Shown: positions 34,577 through 43,301, numbered from the stretch's first letter. The stretch is DNA of 64,000 nucleotides from Glaesserella sp041814905 (GCF_041814905.1 NZ_JBGXYA010000009.1:18736-82735), one strand, 5' to 3'. Notes: generated by a model not told the origin, from the letters alone. Made by a program: numbers and translations.

Positions 34577-37363
34577 ATGGAAAAATATCCCTTCCATAAA
34601 ACCCTTATTGTGATTGCATTAGGTTCCCTCACCTTTTCCCTGTCAGCGCAAGAACAAGAAGCTGAAACTGCTTCAACGATAAATCCTCATGAAACCATCG
34701 GGCTGACCGAAGCGCTCAGCCAAAAGTACAGTGGCAAAAATGTGCGAATAGGTATCGTCGACAGCGGATATTTAGTCGAGCATCCGCTGGTCAACCGTAG
34801 CAAATTAAATTTAATCAAATTTACCTTGGACAATCTTCAAGGCAAAACCGAAACCTTCGACCCCGCACATTACGAAATTGAAGTCGAGCAGACAGAAAAC
34901 GGAAAAAAAGAGGTTTATAATCAGCACGGAGGGCAAGTTGCCGGTACTATCGGAGCCGTTGCGGACTCGAATAGTGCATATCGTGGCGGTATCGCACCGC
35001 AAGCCGATCTGTATATTGCCACGACGGAGGCCAAAAATGAGCCGGAAATTTCCCCTTCCGAACCGGACAGCCCTGAATCGGAAGAAAAGAAAATCACGTC
35101 CTTACTGTTAGACAACGATGAAGACAACCGTCAATTGCGCAGAGTGCTTTCCACCGCGCTATCCAAAGTTGCTGAAAATAAGCCGTTTGCAATTAATAAC
35201 AGTTGGAACGAAGATCCACAGGATGATACCGTACAAGAGGTCGATCAACGTTATAAAGCCGGGATTATGCAGGCAAAAGAGAATGTACTCCTCAACACCA
35301 TTAAATCTATTGCTCAAAAACAAACATTACTGGTTTTTGCTGCCGGTAATGAAAAAAAACGGCAACCGGGTATTATCGCCGCGTTACCACGTTATCTTCC
35401 TGAATTAGAGCCTTATTATTTATCGGTTGTTGCGGTAGACACCGATAAAAATTTGGAAACTTATTCCAATCACTGCGGCGTATCCAAACAATGGTGTATT
35501 GCCGCTCCCGGTACCTTTACCTTGATTAATACGGAAGGTGCCGATACACGTAAAAAAATAGACGGACTCGCCACAGAATCCGGTACATCCTATGCGGCAC
35601 CGGTGGTCACAGGCTCCCTAGCATTGTTGAAAGAGCGTTTTGCTTATTTTACTCCGACTCAAATTCGAGATACTTTGCTCACCACCGCCGAAGATTTAGG
35701 TGAAAAAGGCGTCGACGACCAATATGGTTGGGGATTAATCGACATCCGAAAAGCCTTGAACGGACCCGCGCAATTATTACGGGACGAAACATTCACCGTC
35801 ACACAACATGACACATGGTCGAATGATTTAACCGGTAACTTCCGTTTTACCAAACAAGGTAAAGGCAACCTGACTCTTCGTGGTAATACTCAACTTCATA
35901 CGATCAACAACCTTGAAGGGCGCATTAATCTCACCGGTAAAACCACTGCTTCCCAATTACATAATCAAGCAACATTATCCATTGCCGATGTCACCGTGAC
36001 GGAAAGATATCAAGCTTCCCCGAACAGTACATTAATCCTCAACGGTTCAGCAGGGATCACGGCGAAAGATAACGCCGACATCATATTAGCCGGTAAACTT
36101 ACCGTTGCCGAAAACAGATTGAGTAACGCGGTTAGCGGAACCAACAATACATTACTCACCTTACAGGATAAAGCGAATTATCAAGGCGGATTTACTCAAC
36201 TGACCCCGAGCCAAACGCTCAAAAGTAAAGGGCTACGCCAAGATATTTATTTTACCGATAACGGTATTACGCTTAAAGTCAATAAAGAGGAGACTTTCCG
36301 TGATCCGAGCGCAAGCCACGATGCTCAAACCGGTTTGACGTTACTGAATAAATTGCGTGATACGCCGACGGCATGGCGTAAAGGGTTCTATAATAATTGG
36401 TTGCAAACCGCCATTGAAAACGGGAATCTACAAAACCTGCACTATGCAGTGACCAATACACTCTACGCAAACAGTTTGGATTTCCTCCGTCATACCGGTT
36501 CGGCGCAACTGATCAATACCCACGCCATACTAAACGATCACCAATATTTAGCACCCCATAGCACGAAACTATGGTTAAATAATCACAACGCCAAACACAA
36601 ATCGATTAACACACCGTCTGCGGACAAAATGAGCGGTAAAACGCATCAAACCGAATTCGGACTTGCGCATCGTTTGAATGATGATCTGCTATTTTCCGCC
36701 AATATCCATCACCAAAGATCAACCTTTGAAAAATCAGCCGCATCCGCCGACATCAAACAAATGTACCTCAATGGTGGTATACGCTATCAACCGTCGAAAG
36801 ATTGGTTTATCGGAACCTCCGCCCATTTCGGCAACGTCCGCTATCATCAAAAACGTGAGTTTAACGGCTCGACGCTCGGTAAAGCGGATAACAAAGGATG
36901 GCTGTTCGGTGCCGAAGCCCGTTTAGGGAAAAACATATTATTCAAAGACGGCTGGATGCTGGAACCGAGCGTTGGCTTGCAAGCGGTTCGTTTGACCATG
37001 AAATCGTTGAAAGAAACCGGAGAATTGCCTATCTCGACGCGGTCTTTCAAAACAACGGATACCAATGCACTTGCCGCCGTTCAAGTGAAAAAAACCTTTG
37101 AACCGGGAAGCTGGAAAATCAGCCCGACATTGAATATCAGCTATATTCGCCGCTTAAATGCCGGTGCTACGCAAATGTCTAGTCATATAAACGGCATTCG
37201 TTTCAACAATAAGGCAAGCCTGTTTCACAAACATCATCTCCATACCGAGCTGGGCGTGATGTTTGAGAAAAATCATTGGACGTTGGCGACAAGTTTCGGT
37301 CAAAGCTGGTTCAATAACGGCATATCGGCACAAGGCAATGCCAAAATTACCTATCGGTTCTGA
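34577..37363 (+). CDS. aasP: Autotransporter serine protease (subtilisin type, AasP-like)
   Basis: 928 residues. Type V secreted protease expected to process other surface proteins. Signal peptide ends near A24 (LTFSLSA). The S8 subtilase domain spans about 40-395 with catalytic D62 (GIVDSGY), H117 (NQHGGQVAGT), oxyanion N258 (FAAGNEK) and S338 (ESGTSYAAPV). A beta-helical stalk (400-560) and linker precede a 12-strand-type beta-barrel over the last ~270 residues, ending in aromatic F (ITYRF). Length and layout match AasP of A. pleuropneumoniae and Ssa1/AspA relatives; no lipobox cysteine, unlike NalP. An acidic insert (about 150-185) separates H117 from the following strands. Stands alone. 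Confidence 0.92.
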   Translation: MEKYPFHKTLIVIALGSLTFSLSAQEQEAETASTINPHETIGLTEALSQKYSGKNVRIGIVDSGYLVEHPLVNRSKLNLIKFTLDNLQGKTETFDPAHYEIEVEQTENGKKEVYNQHGGQVAGTIGAVADSNSAYRGGIAPQADLYIATTEAKNEPEISPSEPDSPESEEKKITSLLLDNDEDNRQLRRVLSTALSKVAENKPFAINNSWNEDPQDDTVQEVDQRYKAGIMQAKENVLLNTIKSIAQKQTLLVFAAGNEKKRQPGIIAALPRYLPELEPYYLSVVAVDTDKNLETYSNHCGVSKQWCIAAPGTFTLINTEGADTRKKIDGLATESGTSYAAPVVTGSLALLKERFAYFTPTQIRDTLLTTAEDLGEKGVDDQYGWGLIDIRKALNGPAQLLRDETFTVTQHDTWSNDLTGNFRFTKQGKGNLTLRGNTQLHTINNLEGRINLTGKTTASQLHNQATLSIADVTVTERYQASPNSTLILNGSAGITAKDNADIILAGKLTVAENRLSNAVSGTNNTLLTLQDKANYQGGFTQLTPSQTLKSKGLRQDIYFTDNGITLKVNKEETFRDPSASHDAQTGLTLLNKLRDTPTAWRKGFYNNWLQTAIENGNLQNLHYAVTNTLYANSLDFLRHTGSAQLINTHAILNDHQYLAPHSTKLWLNNHNAKHKSINTPSADKMSGKTHQTEFGLAHRLNDDLLFSANIHHQRSTFEKSAASADIKQMYLNGGIRYQPSKDWFIGTSAHFGNVRYHQKREFNGSTLGKADNKGWLFGAEARLGKNILFKDGWMLEPSVGLQAVRLTMKSLKETGELPISTRSFKTTDTNALAAVQVKKTFEPGSWKISPTLNISYIRRLNAGATQMSSHINGIRFNNKASLFHKHHLHTELGVMFEKNHWTLATSFGQSWFNNGISAQGNAKITYRF

Positions 37364-37443
37364 TTCAGCGGCAACGTGATTTGCATTAGTTATGCAGCTC
37401 ATTCGAGAGATTGAATGGGCTGTTTTTTTACACAACAACAAAC

Positions 37444-37480
37444 AACAAGCGGTACGATATGCTCGATTTTTTGCAAATTA
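37444..37480 (+). repeat. DNA uptake signal sequence
   Basis: ACAAGCGGTACGAT followed by TTTTTTGCAAATT, between the autotransporter and the tRNA-Lys genes. Confidence 0.8.
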
Positions 37481-37490
37481 ATGAAATAAA

Positions 37491-37566
37491 TGGTGGGTCG
37501 TGAAGGATTCGAACCTTCGACCAACGGATTAAAAGTCCGCTGCTCTACCGACTGAGCTAACGACCC
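37491..37566 (-). tRNA. tRNA-Lys (anticodon TTT)
   Basis: 76 nt with encoded CCA. On the minus strand it starts GGGTCGTTAGCTCAG, the anticodon loop is CTTTTAA, and the T arm is GGTTCGAATCC. Third and last copy of a tandem array of identical genes. Confidence 0.98.
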
Positions 37567-37588
37567 GTGTGGGAATGGAATTCTAAAG

Positions 37589-37664
37589 TGGTGGGTCGTG
37601 AAGGATTCGAACCTTCGACCAACGGATTAAAAGTCCGCTGCTCTACCGACTGAGCTAACGACCC
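37589..37664 (-). tRNA. tRNA-Lys (anticodon TTT)
   Basis: 76 nt, identical in sequence to its two neighbours. Spacers of 22 and 23 bases separate the units and differ in sequence, so only the tRNA parts are conserved. Confidence 0.98.
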
Positions 37665-37687
37665 TTTAGAAAGGACGCTGAATTAAG

Positions 37688-37763
37688 TGGTGGGTCGTGA
37701 AGGATTCGAACCTTCGACCAACGGATTAAAAGTCCGCTGCTCTACCGACTGAGCTAACGACCC
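37688..37763 (-). tRNA. tRNA-Lys (anticodon TTT)
   Basis: 76 nt, first gene of the array in the direction of transcription and nearest to the promoter at 37787-37814. Encoded CCA, TTT anticodon. Confidence 0.98.
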
Positions 37764-37786
37764 CTTAATTTGCGTAACGGAGGCAT

Positions 37787-37814
37787 ATCATACGGATTTT
37801 AAAGGTTCGATCAA
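37787..37814 (-). promoter_or_regulatory. Promoter of the tRNA-Lys array
   Basis: On the minus strand TTGATC (-35), 16-base spacer, TATGAT (-10), then a GC-containing discriminator region ATGCCTCCG, as in stable-RNA promoters. About 23 bases separate the -10 from the first tRNA. Confidence 0.75.
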
Positions 37815-37824
37815 CCTTTTTTTT
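37801..37824 (+). terminator. Hairpin with T-run overlapping the tRNA-Lys promoter
   Basis: AAAGGTT-CGATC-AACCTTT followed by further T residues. On the plus strand it has terminator form; the same bases include the -35 of the tRNA promoter. It may block read-through from the autotransporter side. Confidence 0.5.
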
Positions 37825-37869
37825 CTTTTTTTAAATTATTTGCATAGTTTGCAAACGATTTAGAAAATG

Positions 37870-37914
37870 CAAGCGGTGCGATCTTGCAAAAAATTTGCAA
37901 AATCGCACCGCTTG
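37870..37914 (-). terminator. Inverted uptake-signal pair behind tpiA
   Basis: CAAGCGGTGCGAT (37870-37882) pairs perfectly with ATCGCACCGCTTG (37902-37914), with TTGCAAA/TTTGCAA pairing further inside. It begins 13 bases after the tpiA stop codon. The T-run is short (TTTT), so it is a probable rather than certain terminator. Confidence 0.7.
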
Positions 37915-37927
37915 TCAACGGATAGAA

Positions 37928-38719
37928 TTACGCTTTCGCTTTTTCAGCCGCTTTCACGATGACCGCAAAGGCTGGAGCTTTCAGTGACGCACCGCCCACT
38001 AACGCACCGTCAATGTCCGGTTGGGTGAATAATTCCGCCGCATTGGCATCATTTACCGAACCGCCGTATTGGATAATCACTTGATCCGCCACCGCTTGTG
38101 ACTGTTTGGCAATGTGACTGCGAATGAAAGCGTGAACCGCCTGCGCTTGTGCCGGAGTTGCCGATTTACCGGTACCGATCGCCCATACCGGTTCGTACGC
38201 AATCACTGCACCATTGAACGCTTCTGCACCTAAGGTGTTTAAGACCGCGTCCAATTGACGCGCACATACTGCTTCGGTTTGACCTGCTTCGTTTTCCGCT
38301 TCGGTTTCACCGATACATAACACCGGCACTAAACCCGCTTCTTTTAATGCCGCAAATTTTTTCGCGATAAATTCATCGCTCTCTTTGTGATAAGTACGAC
38401 GCTCAGAGTGACCGATAATGATATATTTCGCCCCGAAATCTTTTAACATTGCGGTTGAAATATCGCCGGTGAAAGCACCTTGCACGTTCACATCGACGTT
38501 TTGTGCGCCTAATGCAATGATTTTTTTGGTTGAACAATCACAGCCGCAGCTGGCTAATGCCGCTTCCGCTTCCGCTAAATACATTACCGGCGGAGCGATT
38601 GCCACATCACAACCCGTTACTCCATCAAGTTCTCTTTTTAAGCCTTCCACTAATTCTTTCGTGAATGCTTTGCTACCGTTTAATTTCCAGTTACCCATTA
38701 CTAACGGACGACGTGCCAT
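37928..38719 (-). CDS. tpiA: Triosephosphate isomerase
   Basis: 263 residues. It interconverts dihydroxyacetone phosphate and glyceraldehyde 3-phosphate. All catalytic blocks are present: MGNWKLNG with the active lysine, IIIGHSERR with the active histidine, AYEPVWAIGTGKSATP with the active glutamate and flexible loop, and GGSVN / GALVGGASL phosphate-binding segments. An unusual Cys-rich stretch (ASCGCDCSTKK) replaces a loop near residue 60. AGGAGAAA precedes the start. Single-gene unit. Confidence 0.98.
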   Translation of the reverse strand: MARRPLVMGNWKLNGSKAFTKELVEGLKRELDGVTGCDVAIAPPVMYLAEAEAALASCGCDCSTKKIIALGAQNVDVNVQGAFTGDISTAMLKDFGAKYIIIGHSERRTYHKESDEFIAKKFAALKEAGLVPVLCIGETEAENEAGQTEAVCARQLDAVLNTLGAEAFNGAVIAYEPVWAIGTGKSATPAQAQAVHAFIRSHIAKQSQAVADQVIIQYGGSVNDANAAELFTQPDIDGALVGGASLKAPAFAVIVKAAEKAKA

Positions 38720-38920
38720 TGTGTTTCTCCTATGTGAGTTAAAAATAAATACAAGCGGTACGAACTATAGCAAATTTTGCAAAAGAATTTGATGATTTTC
38801 GTCAGAATTTGCTCATCTAAATGGCGATAATCTTCACTAAACGACAAATCTTTAGCAAAATCATCGTGTAAACAAAATAATGAAATGAAAAAACAGCATT
38901 TCGTCGAGCTAAAATTACGT

Positions 38921-38978
38921 TATAATTGCCAACAATTTAGGCTAAACATAAAAAGGCACTTACATCAGTGCCTTTTTT
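38921..38978 (+). terminator. Promoter-like TATAAT and strong terminator just upstream of truD
   Basis: A consensus TATAAT at 38921-38926 is followed after about 25 bases by AAAAGGCACT-TACATC-AGTGCCTTTT plus T-run (38951-38978). The terminator ends 12 bases before the truD start, so transcripts from this promoter would be about 45 nt unless they read through. The hairpin is certain; the -35 is weak. Confidence 0.7.
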
Positions 38979-38990
38979 AATGGGATTTTG

Positions 38991-40007
38991 ATGAACAAAC
39001 TTAACTATCTTTTTGCAGAGCCGTTACAAGCGGGTCGTTTGAAAGCGGAATTTGCAGATTTTATCGTGAAAGAAGAATTGGGCTACCCACTTAGCGGTGA
39101 AGGTGAATTTGTCGCTGTAAAGATCCGTAAAACCGATGCAAATACCTTGTTTGTCGGTGAAAAATTGGCAGAATTCGCAAATCTTTCTGCGAAACAAATG
39201 AGCTATGCGGGACTCAAAGATCGCCATGCCGTGACGGAACAGTGGTTTTGCCTGCACTTAGCCGGCAAAGAAACGCCTGATTTTACTCAATTTCAGGCGG
39301 AAGGTGTGGAAGTGCTCGAGGTTACCCGCCATCATCGCAAAATCCGTATCGGCAGTTTAGCCGGCAATCATTTTGAGTTGTTCTTAAGAGACGTAAAAGA
39401 AAGCGACGATCTAACCGCTCGGTTGACGCAACTACAAGCGCTCGGTTTTCCGAATTATTTTACCGAACAGCGCTTCGGGCGTGACGGGCATAATTTAACC
39501 CAAGCGATGCGTTGGGCAAGTGGTGAGATCAGCATCAAAGATCGCAAAAAGCGCGGATTTTACCTCTCTGCCGCCCGCAGCGAGATCTTCAATTTGGTGG
39601 TCTCCGATCGAATCGCTCGAGGCTTAACGCAGCAGGTGATTGAGAATGATATTGTTCAACTGGCGGGTACAAACAGCTGGTTTGTCGCCCAAAAAGATGA
39701 GTTGGATGCACTCAACAAGCGGTTGGATTCGGGAGATATTTTACTAACCGCACCGTTAATCGGTGAGAATTCGTTAACCTTGACGGTTTCCGAATATGAA
39801 CAACGCATTGTTGCCGAACAACACGCTTTGCTCGGCTTAATGACGCAAGAAAAAATGCAAGCGGCACGGCGCGCAATGTTTTGTAAACCGCAGAACTTTC
39901 AATGGAAATTTGAGTCGGAAGGCTTACGTCTTTCTTTTTTCTTAGAGGCGGGAAGCTATGCAACCGGCTTAGTCAGAGAACTTATTCAAATTGAACAAGA
40001 ACAATAA
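38991..40007 (+). CDS. truD: tRNA pseudouridine(13) synthase TruD
   Basis: 338 residues from the ATG at 38991 (a TTG three bases earlier is in frame). TruD makes pseudouridine 13 in tRNA-Glu. The catalytic aspartate lies in MSYAGLKDRHAVTEQWF (around residue 80), with the family block GFPNYFTEQRFGRDG and the TRUD insertion domain in between. It heads the truD-surE-yqaA gene string that matches the E. coli truD-surE-nlpD neighbourhood. An intrinsic terminator lies immediately upstream. Confidence 0.97.
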   Translation: MNKLNYLFAEPLQAGRLKAEFADFIVKEELGYPLSGEGEFVAVKIRKTDANTLFVGEKLAEFANLSAKQMSYAGLKDRHAVTEQWFCLHLAGKETPDFTQFQAEGVEVLEVTRHHRKIRIGSLAGNHFELFLRDVKESDDLTARLTQLQALGFPNYFTEQRFGRDGHNLTQAMRWASGEISIKDRKKRGFYLSAARSEIFNLVVSDRIARGLTQQVIENDIVQLAGTNSWFVAQKDELDALNKRLDSGDILLTAPLIGENSLTLTVSEYEQRIVAEQHALLGLMTQEKMQAARRAMFCKPQNFQWKFESEGLRLSFFLEAGSYATGLVRELIQIEQEQ

Positions 40008-40020
40008 TTCAGAAAAGTGT

Positions 40021-40785
40021 ATGAACATTTTAGTCAGTAATGATGACGGCTTCCACGCCAACGGCATTCAGTTTTTAGCCAAAATCTTACGCGAAGCGGG
40101 ACATCAAGTTACCGTTATCGCCCCGGATCGCAATCGTAGCGCAGCATCCAGCTGCCTCACTTTAGTCGATCCGCTTCGGATCCATCAATTTGAAAACGGT
40201 GATTGTTCGATTATTGCCGGCACACCGGCGGATTGTGTCCATTTGGCCTTAAACGGTTTATTGAATACGCCTTTCGATTTAGTGATTTCCGGTATTAATC
40301 ACGGCGCAAATTTAGGCGATGACGTGGTTTACTCCGGTACTGTCGCAGCCGCATTAGAAGGGCGCCACTTACCGCTACCGTCCATTGCCGTATCACTTGT
40401 CGGTGACAATGGAGAGACCTATCTCTCGGAGAATTGCCATTTTGATACGGCGGCACGTGTGATTTTAGAATTATTACCTAAAATCAAAATCGGCATTATT
40501 CCTGCCCGCCAAGTCTTAAATGTGAATGTCCCGAACTTGCCTTATGATGCACTAAAAGGCATTCAAATTACTCGCTTGGGCACGCGTTCACCGTCGGCGG
40601 AGATTGTGAAATATCAAGATCCGCGCGGGCTGAATGTTTATTGGCTGGGCGCAAACGGAAAACCGGTCGATACCTCTGAAGGTACCGATTTTTACGCTAT
40701 CGACAATCATTATGTGTCGATTACCCCAATTCAGGCAGATATGACTGCCCATCAATCCATCTCCGTACTAAACGAGGTATTTTAA
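40021..40785 (+). CDS. surE: 5'/3'-nucleotidase SurE
   Basis: 254 residues from the ATG at 40021 (MNILVSNDDGFHANGI); the frame extends upstream into truD but the NDDG metal-binding motif must be N-terminal. SurE is a metal-dependent phosphatase of nucleoside monophosphates, linked to stress survival. Further metal/active-site blocks: PDRNRSAASSCLT, SGINHGANLGDDVVYSGTVAAA. The stop is directly followed by the yqaA start, indicating coupled translation. The E. coli neighbour pcm is absent. Confidence 0.97.
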   Translation: MNILVSNDDGFHANGIQFLAKILREAGHQVTVIAPDRNRSAASSCLTLVDPLRIHQFENGDCSIIAGTPADCVHLALNGLLNTPFDLVISGINHGANLGDDVVYSGTVAAALEGRHLPLPSIAVSLVGDNGETYLSENCHFDTAARVILELLPKIKIGIIPARQVLNVNVPNLPYDALKGIQITRLGTRSPSAEIVKYQDPRGLNVYWLGANGKPVDTSEGTDFYAIDNHYVSITPIQADMTAHQSISVLNEVF

Positions 40786-41370
40786 ATGAAATTATTTGGC
40801 GCCATTTATGATAAAACCATGGAGTGGTCTAGGCACCGCTTAGCTGCATTTTGGCTGAGTTTCGTCAGTTTTATTGAAGCGATTTTCTTCCCGATTCCAC
40901 CGGATGTTATGTTGATTCCTATGTCAATGAGTAAACCGCATATGGCGACGCGTTATGCGATATACACCACGATAGCGTCCGTACTGGGTGGGATCGTCGG
41001 TTACTTTATCGGTTATTTCGCTTTCGATTGGGTCAAAGGCATTATCTCGGACTGGGGCATGCAAGCCAATTTCGATCAAGCTATGATTTGGTTTGAAACT
41101 TGGGGCGTTGCTATTGTTTTTTTAGCGGGGTTCTCGCCAATTCCGTTTAAAGTGTTTACAATTTGCGCGGGCGTAATGCAGATGGCATTTCCGCCGTTTG
41201 TAATTACTGCGGCTATTTCTCGTTTTGCACGTTTTATCCTTGTGGCAAAATTATCTGCTTGGGGTGGCGAGAAATATGCAGATAAAATTCGTAGATCGAT
41301 CGAACTTATCGGTTGGGGTACCGTTGCTGTTGCGGTTATCGCTTATCTTCTTTATACCTTATTTAATTAG
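40786..41370 (+). CDS. YqaA-like inner-membrane protein (SNARE-associated/VTT domain)
   Basis: 194 residues of the DedA/VTT superfamily, YqaA branch. Features: re-entrant segment with IEAIFFPIPPDVMLIPM, hydrophobic helices around 20-45, 60-85, 105-130, 140-160 and 170-192, and the FSPIPFKVFTICAGVM block. DedA proteins are now regarded as lipid or undecaprenyl-phosphate transport factors; whether YqaA does this is unproven. The ATG immediately follows the surE stop. Confidence 0.88.
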   Translation: MKLFGAIYDKTMEWSRHRLAAFWLSFVSFIEAIFFPIPPDVMLIPMSMSKPHMATRYAIYTTIASVLGGIVGYFIGYFAFDWVKGIISDWGMQANFDQAMIWFETWGVAIVFLAGFSPIPFKVFTICAGVMQMAFPPFVITAAISRFARFILVAKLSAWGGEKYADKIRRSIELIGWGTVAVAVIAYLLYTLFN

Positions 41371-41382
41371 GGACAACATTTT

Positions 41383-41898
41383 ATGAAAAAATCATTTCTT
41401 TTATTACCTTTAGTTGCAATCGTATTAGCGGGCTGTTCAAATTCATCCAATGACACAGCAGCTGCAGAAGTTACTGATGCAAATAGTTCATGGCAGACAG
41501 AAGTACAACAAACCGAAATGCCAAGTTCTATGGCTCAACCGGTTTATAACAATACCCAGCCAACGTATAATAATACGCAACCGACGTATTCCGCACCGCA
41601 ACCGACTGCCGGTACGACTTACCCGGCAACGCAACAACCAAACTATAATCAAAGCGGTTATGGTCAGCAAACCGAAACTGTCGGTGGTTGCCAAGTCGTT
41701 CGCGATGCAAACAATGCACCGGTTTACGGTCAAATTCAGAAAGGTTGTTATACCGGTGACAGTTATACCGTCGGTAAAGGCGATACCATGTTCTTGGTTG
41801 CCTATTTAACGGGCAGTAGTGTGAATAATATTGCCGCATTAAACAATATGAGCGAACCGTATCAACTTCGCGTCGGACAAGTACTCCGCGTCAGATAG
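41383..41898 (+). CDS. Short LysM lipoprotein, paralogue of the adjacent NlpD/LppB
   Basis: 171 residues. Lipoprotein signal ending LVAIVLAGC (lipidated C18), then a repetitive Gln/Pro/Tyr/Thr linker (QPTYNNTQPTY repeats, about 50-95), and a C-terminal LysM peptidoglycan-binding domain (about 126-171, DSYTVGKGDTMFLVAYLTGS). It closely resembles the N-terminal half of the next gene, including the WQTEVQQTEMPSSM block and the LysM, but lacks the M23 domain. It looks like a truncated tandem duplicate kept as a gene. Function unknown; binding to peptidoglycan is inferred. Confidence 0.85.
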   Translation: MKKSFLLLPLVAIVLAGCSNSSNDTAAAEVTDANSSWQTEVQQTEMPSSMAQPVYNNTQPTYNNTQPTYSAPQPTAGTTYPATQQPNYNQSGYGQQTETVGGCQVVRDANNAPVYGQIQKGCYTGDSYTVGKGDTMFLVAYLTGSSVNNIAALNNMSEPYQLRVGQVLRVR

Positions 41899-41920
41899 TT
41901 GTCGGATAGATATAACAAAA

Positions 41921-41963
41921 GGGGACCTAAAGGTGCCCTGTTGTCGTTTTGAGTAAGGTACTC
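41921..41963 (+). other. Hairpins between the two LysM lipoprotein genes
   Basis: GGGGACCT-AA-AGGTGCCC at 41921-41939 with a T-rich tail (TTGTCGTTTT), then GAGTA-AGG-TACTC at about 41951-41963. The first could attenuate transcription from the short gene into nlpD. Confidence 0.45.
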
Positions 41964-41999
41964 AATTAGCGTCTTTCGATTCTATAAAAGGATATACAA

Positions 42000-43214
42000 A
42001 TGAAAAAATCGTTTTTGGTATTACCATTAACAACATTAATCTTAGCTGCGTGTGGTTCAAATAATCCCGCACCAGTAGTCAGTGCTGATGGCTCGGATTT
42101 AACTCCCGGTGTCATGCAACCTGTTTCAGGTACAGGTGCAACGGATACGAGCTATGGCTGGCAAACCGATGTACAAAATACAGAAATGCCAAATTCAATG
42201 ACTACATCGGCTCCTCAACCGGTGGTACAACAGCCGCAACCGGTATATCAGGCTCCGCAACCCGTAGTACAGCAACCACAGCCTGTGGTACAACAACCAC
42301 AACCGGTTGCTCAGCCGCAACCCGTAGCGCAAACGACTACGCCGGTAAAAAAACAGGTTTCGCAAGATTTCACGATTCCGCGCGATGAGAAAAATGCCCC
42401 GATTTACAGCCAAATCGATAAAGGCTTCTACAACGGTGACACCTATACCGTTCGTAAGGGCGATACGATGTTCTTAATCGCATATATTGCCGGTAAAGAC
42501 GTCAAAGAAATTGCGGCATTGAATAACATGAGTGAACCGTATCAGTTACGTATCGGGCAAACACTAAAATTGAGCAATGAACCGGCGAAAGCTGCACCGA
42601 CAAAACAAACCGCACAGCAAATACAAGCGCCAAAACCGGTTGAACCTACAGTGACTTACACTCAAGCGCCATACGGTACGGCTTATGGTTCCGACGGCAC
42701 AGTGACCGGTCCGGTTAAAGCCGGTACGGGAGCTGCGGCAGGAGCAGGAGTGACAGCGACGGCAGGAACAACCACGCCGACAGTGACGGCAACGGCGGGA
42801 GATCAAACTACTCGTACAACCACGCCGGCGCCGGCAGTGTCATCCATTAAATGGCAGTGGCCGACGCAAGGCAGAGTAGTTTCCGGTTTCTCTTCTGCGG
42901 AAGGTGGTAATAAAGGTATTGATATTGCAGGCAACAAAGGTCAAGCGGTTAAAGCTGCCGCCGCAGGTCGTGTTGTCTATGCCGGCAATGCTTTACAAGG
43001 CTACGGTAATTTAATCATCATAAAACACAGTGATGATTTCCTCAGTGCTTATGCGCATAACGACAGCATTAAAGTGGATGAACAAGACAACGTGAAAGCG
43101 GGTGAAACCATTGCAACGTTAGGTAGCACCGGAACCAACAGTAACAAACTGCACTTTGAAATCCGTTACCAAGGCAAATCCGTTGACCCGACACGTTATT
43201 TACCGAGACAATAA
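42000..43214 (+). CDS. nlpD: NlpD/LppB outer-membrane lipoprotein with LysM and degenerate LytM (M23) domain
   Basis: 404 residues. Lipoprotein signal with lipidated C18 (LILAACGS), a QPV-repeat linker (71-112), LysM (148-191), a second low-complexity Ala/Thr linker, and an M23/LytM domain (284-402). Two metal ligands of active LytM enzymes are replaced: N304 stands where HxxxD needs His (NKGID), and K383 stands for the first His of HxH (KLHFEI). This is the degenerate pattern of NlpD, which activates the amidase AmiC at the division site rather than cutting peptidoglycan itself. Called LppB in Haemophilus. Position after surE/yqaA matches E. coli surE-pcm-nlpD; rpoS does not follow. Confidence 0.93.
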   Translation: MKKSFLVLPLTTLILAACGSNNPAPVVSADGSDLTPGVMQPVSGTGATDTSYGWQTDVQNTEMPNSMTTSAPQPVVQQPQPVYQAPQPVVQQPQPVVQQPQPVAQPQPVAQTTTPVKKQVSQDFTIPRDEKNAPIYSQIDKGFYNGDTYTVRKGDTMFLIAYIAGKDVKEIAALNNMSEPYQLRIGQTLKLSNEPAKAAPTKQTAQQIQAPKPVEPTVTYTQAPYGTAYGSDGTVTGPVKAGTGAAAGAGVTATAGTTTPTVTATAGDQTTRTTTPAPAVSSIKWQWPTQGRVVSGFSSAEGGNKGIDIAGNKGQAVKAAAAGRVVYAGNALQGYGNLIIIKHSDDFLSAYAHNDSIKVDEQDNVKAGETIATLGSTGTNSNKLHFEIRYQGKSVDPTRYLPRQ

Positions 43215-43252
43215 ACGCAATAAATTATTTTTGCAAAAAATCGGCGCAATCC

Positions 43253-43288
43253 GACCGCTTGTAGCCTTTACAAGCGGTCATTTTTTAT
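43253..43288 (+). terminator. Terminator of nlpD made from abutting inverted uptake-signal cores
   Basis: GACCGCTTGTA and TACAAGCGGTC form a perfect 11-bp stem with a 5-nt loop, then six T residues. The second core continues to GGAAATTTGCAAATG, so the same uptake signal reaches into the tag start codon. Confidence 0.93.
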
Positions 43289-43301
43289 AGGAAATTTGCA
43301 A

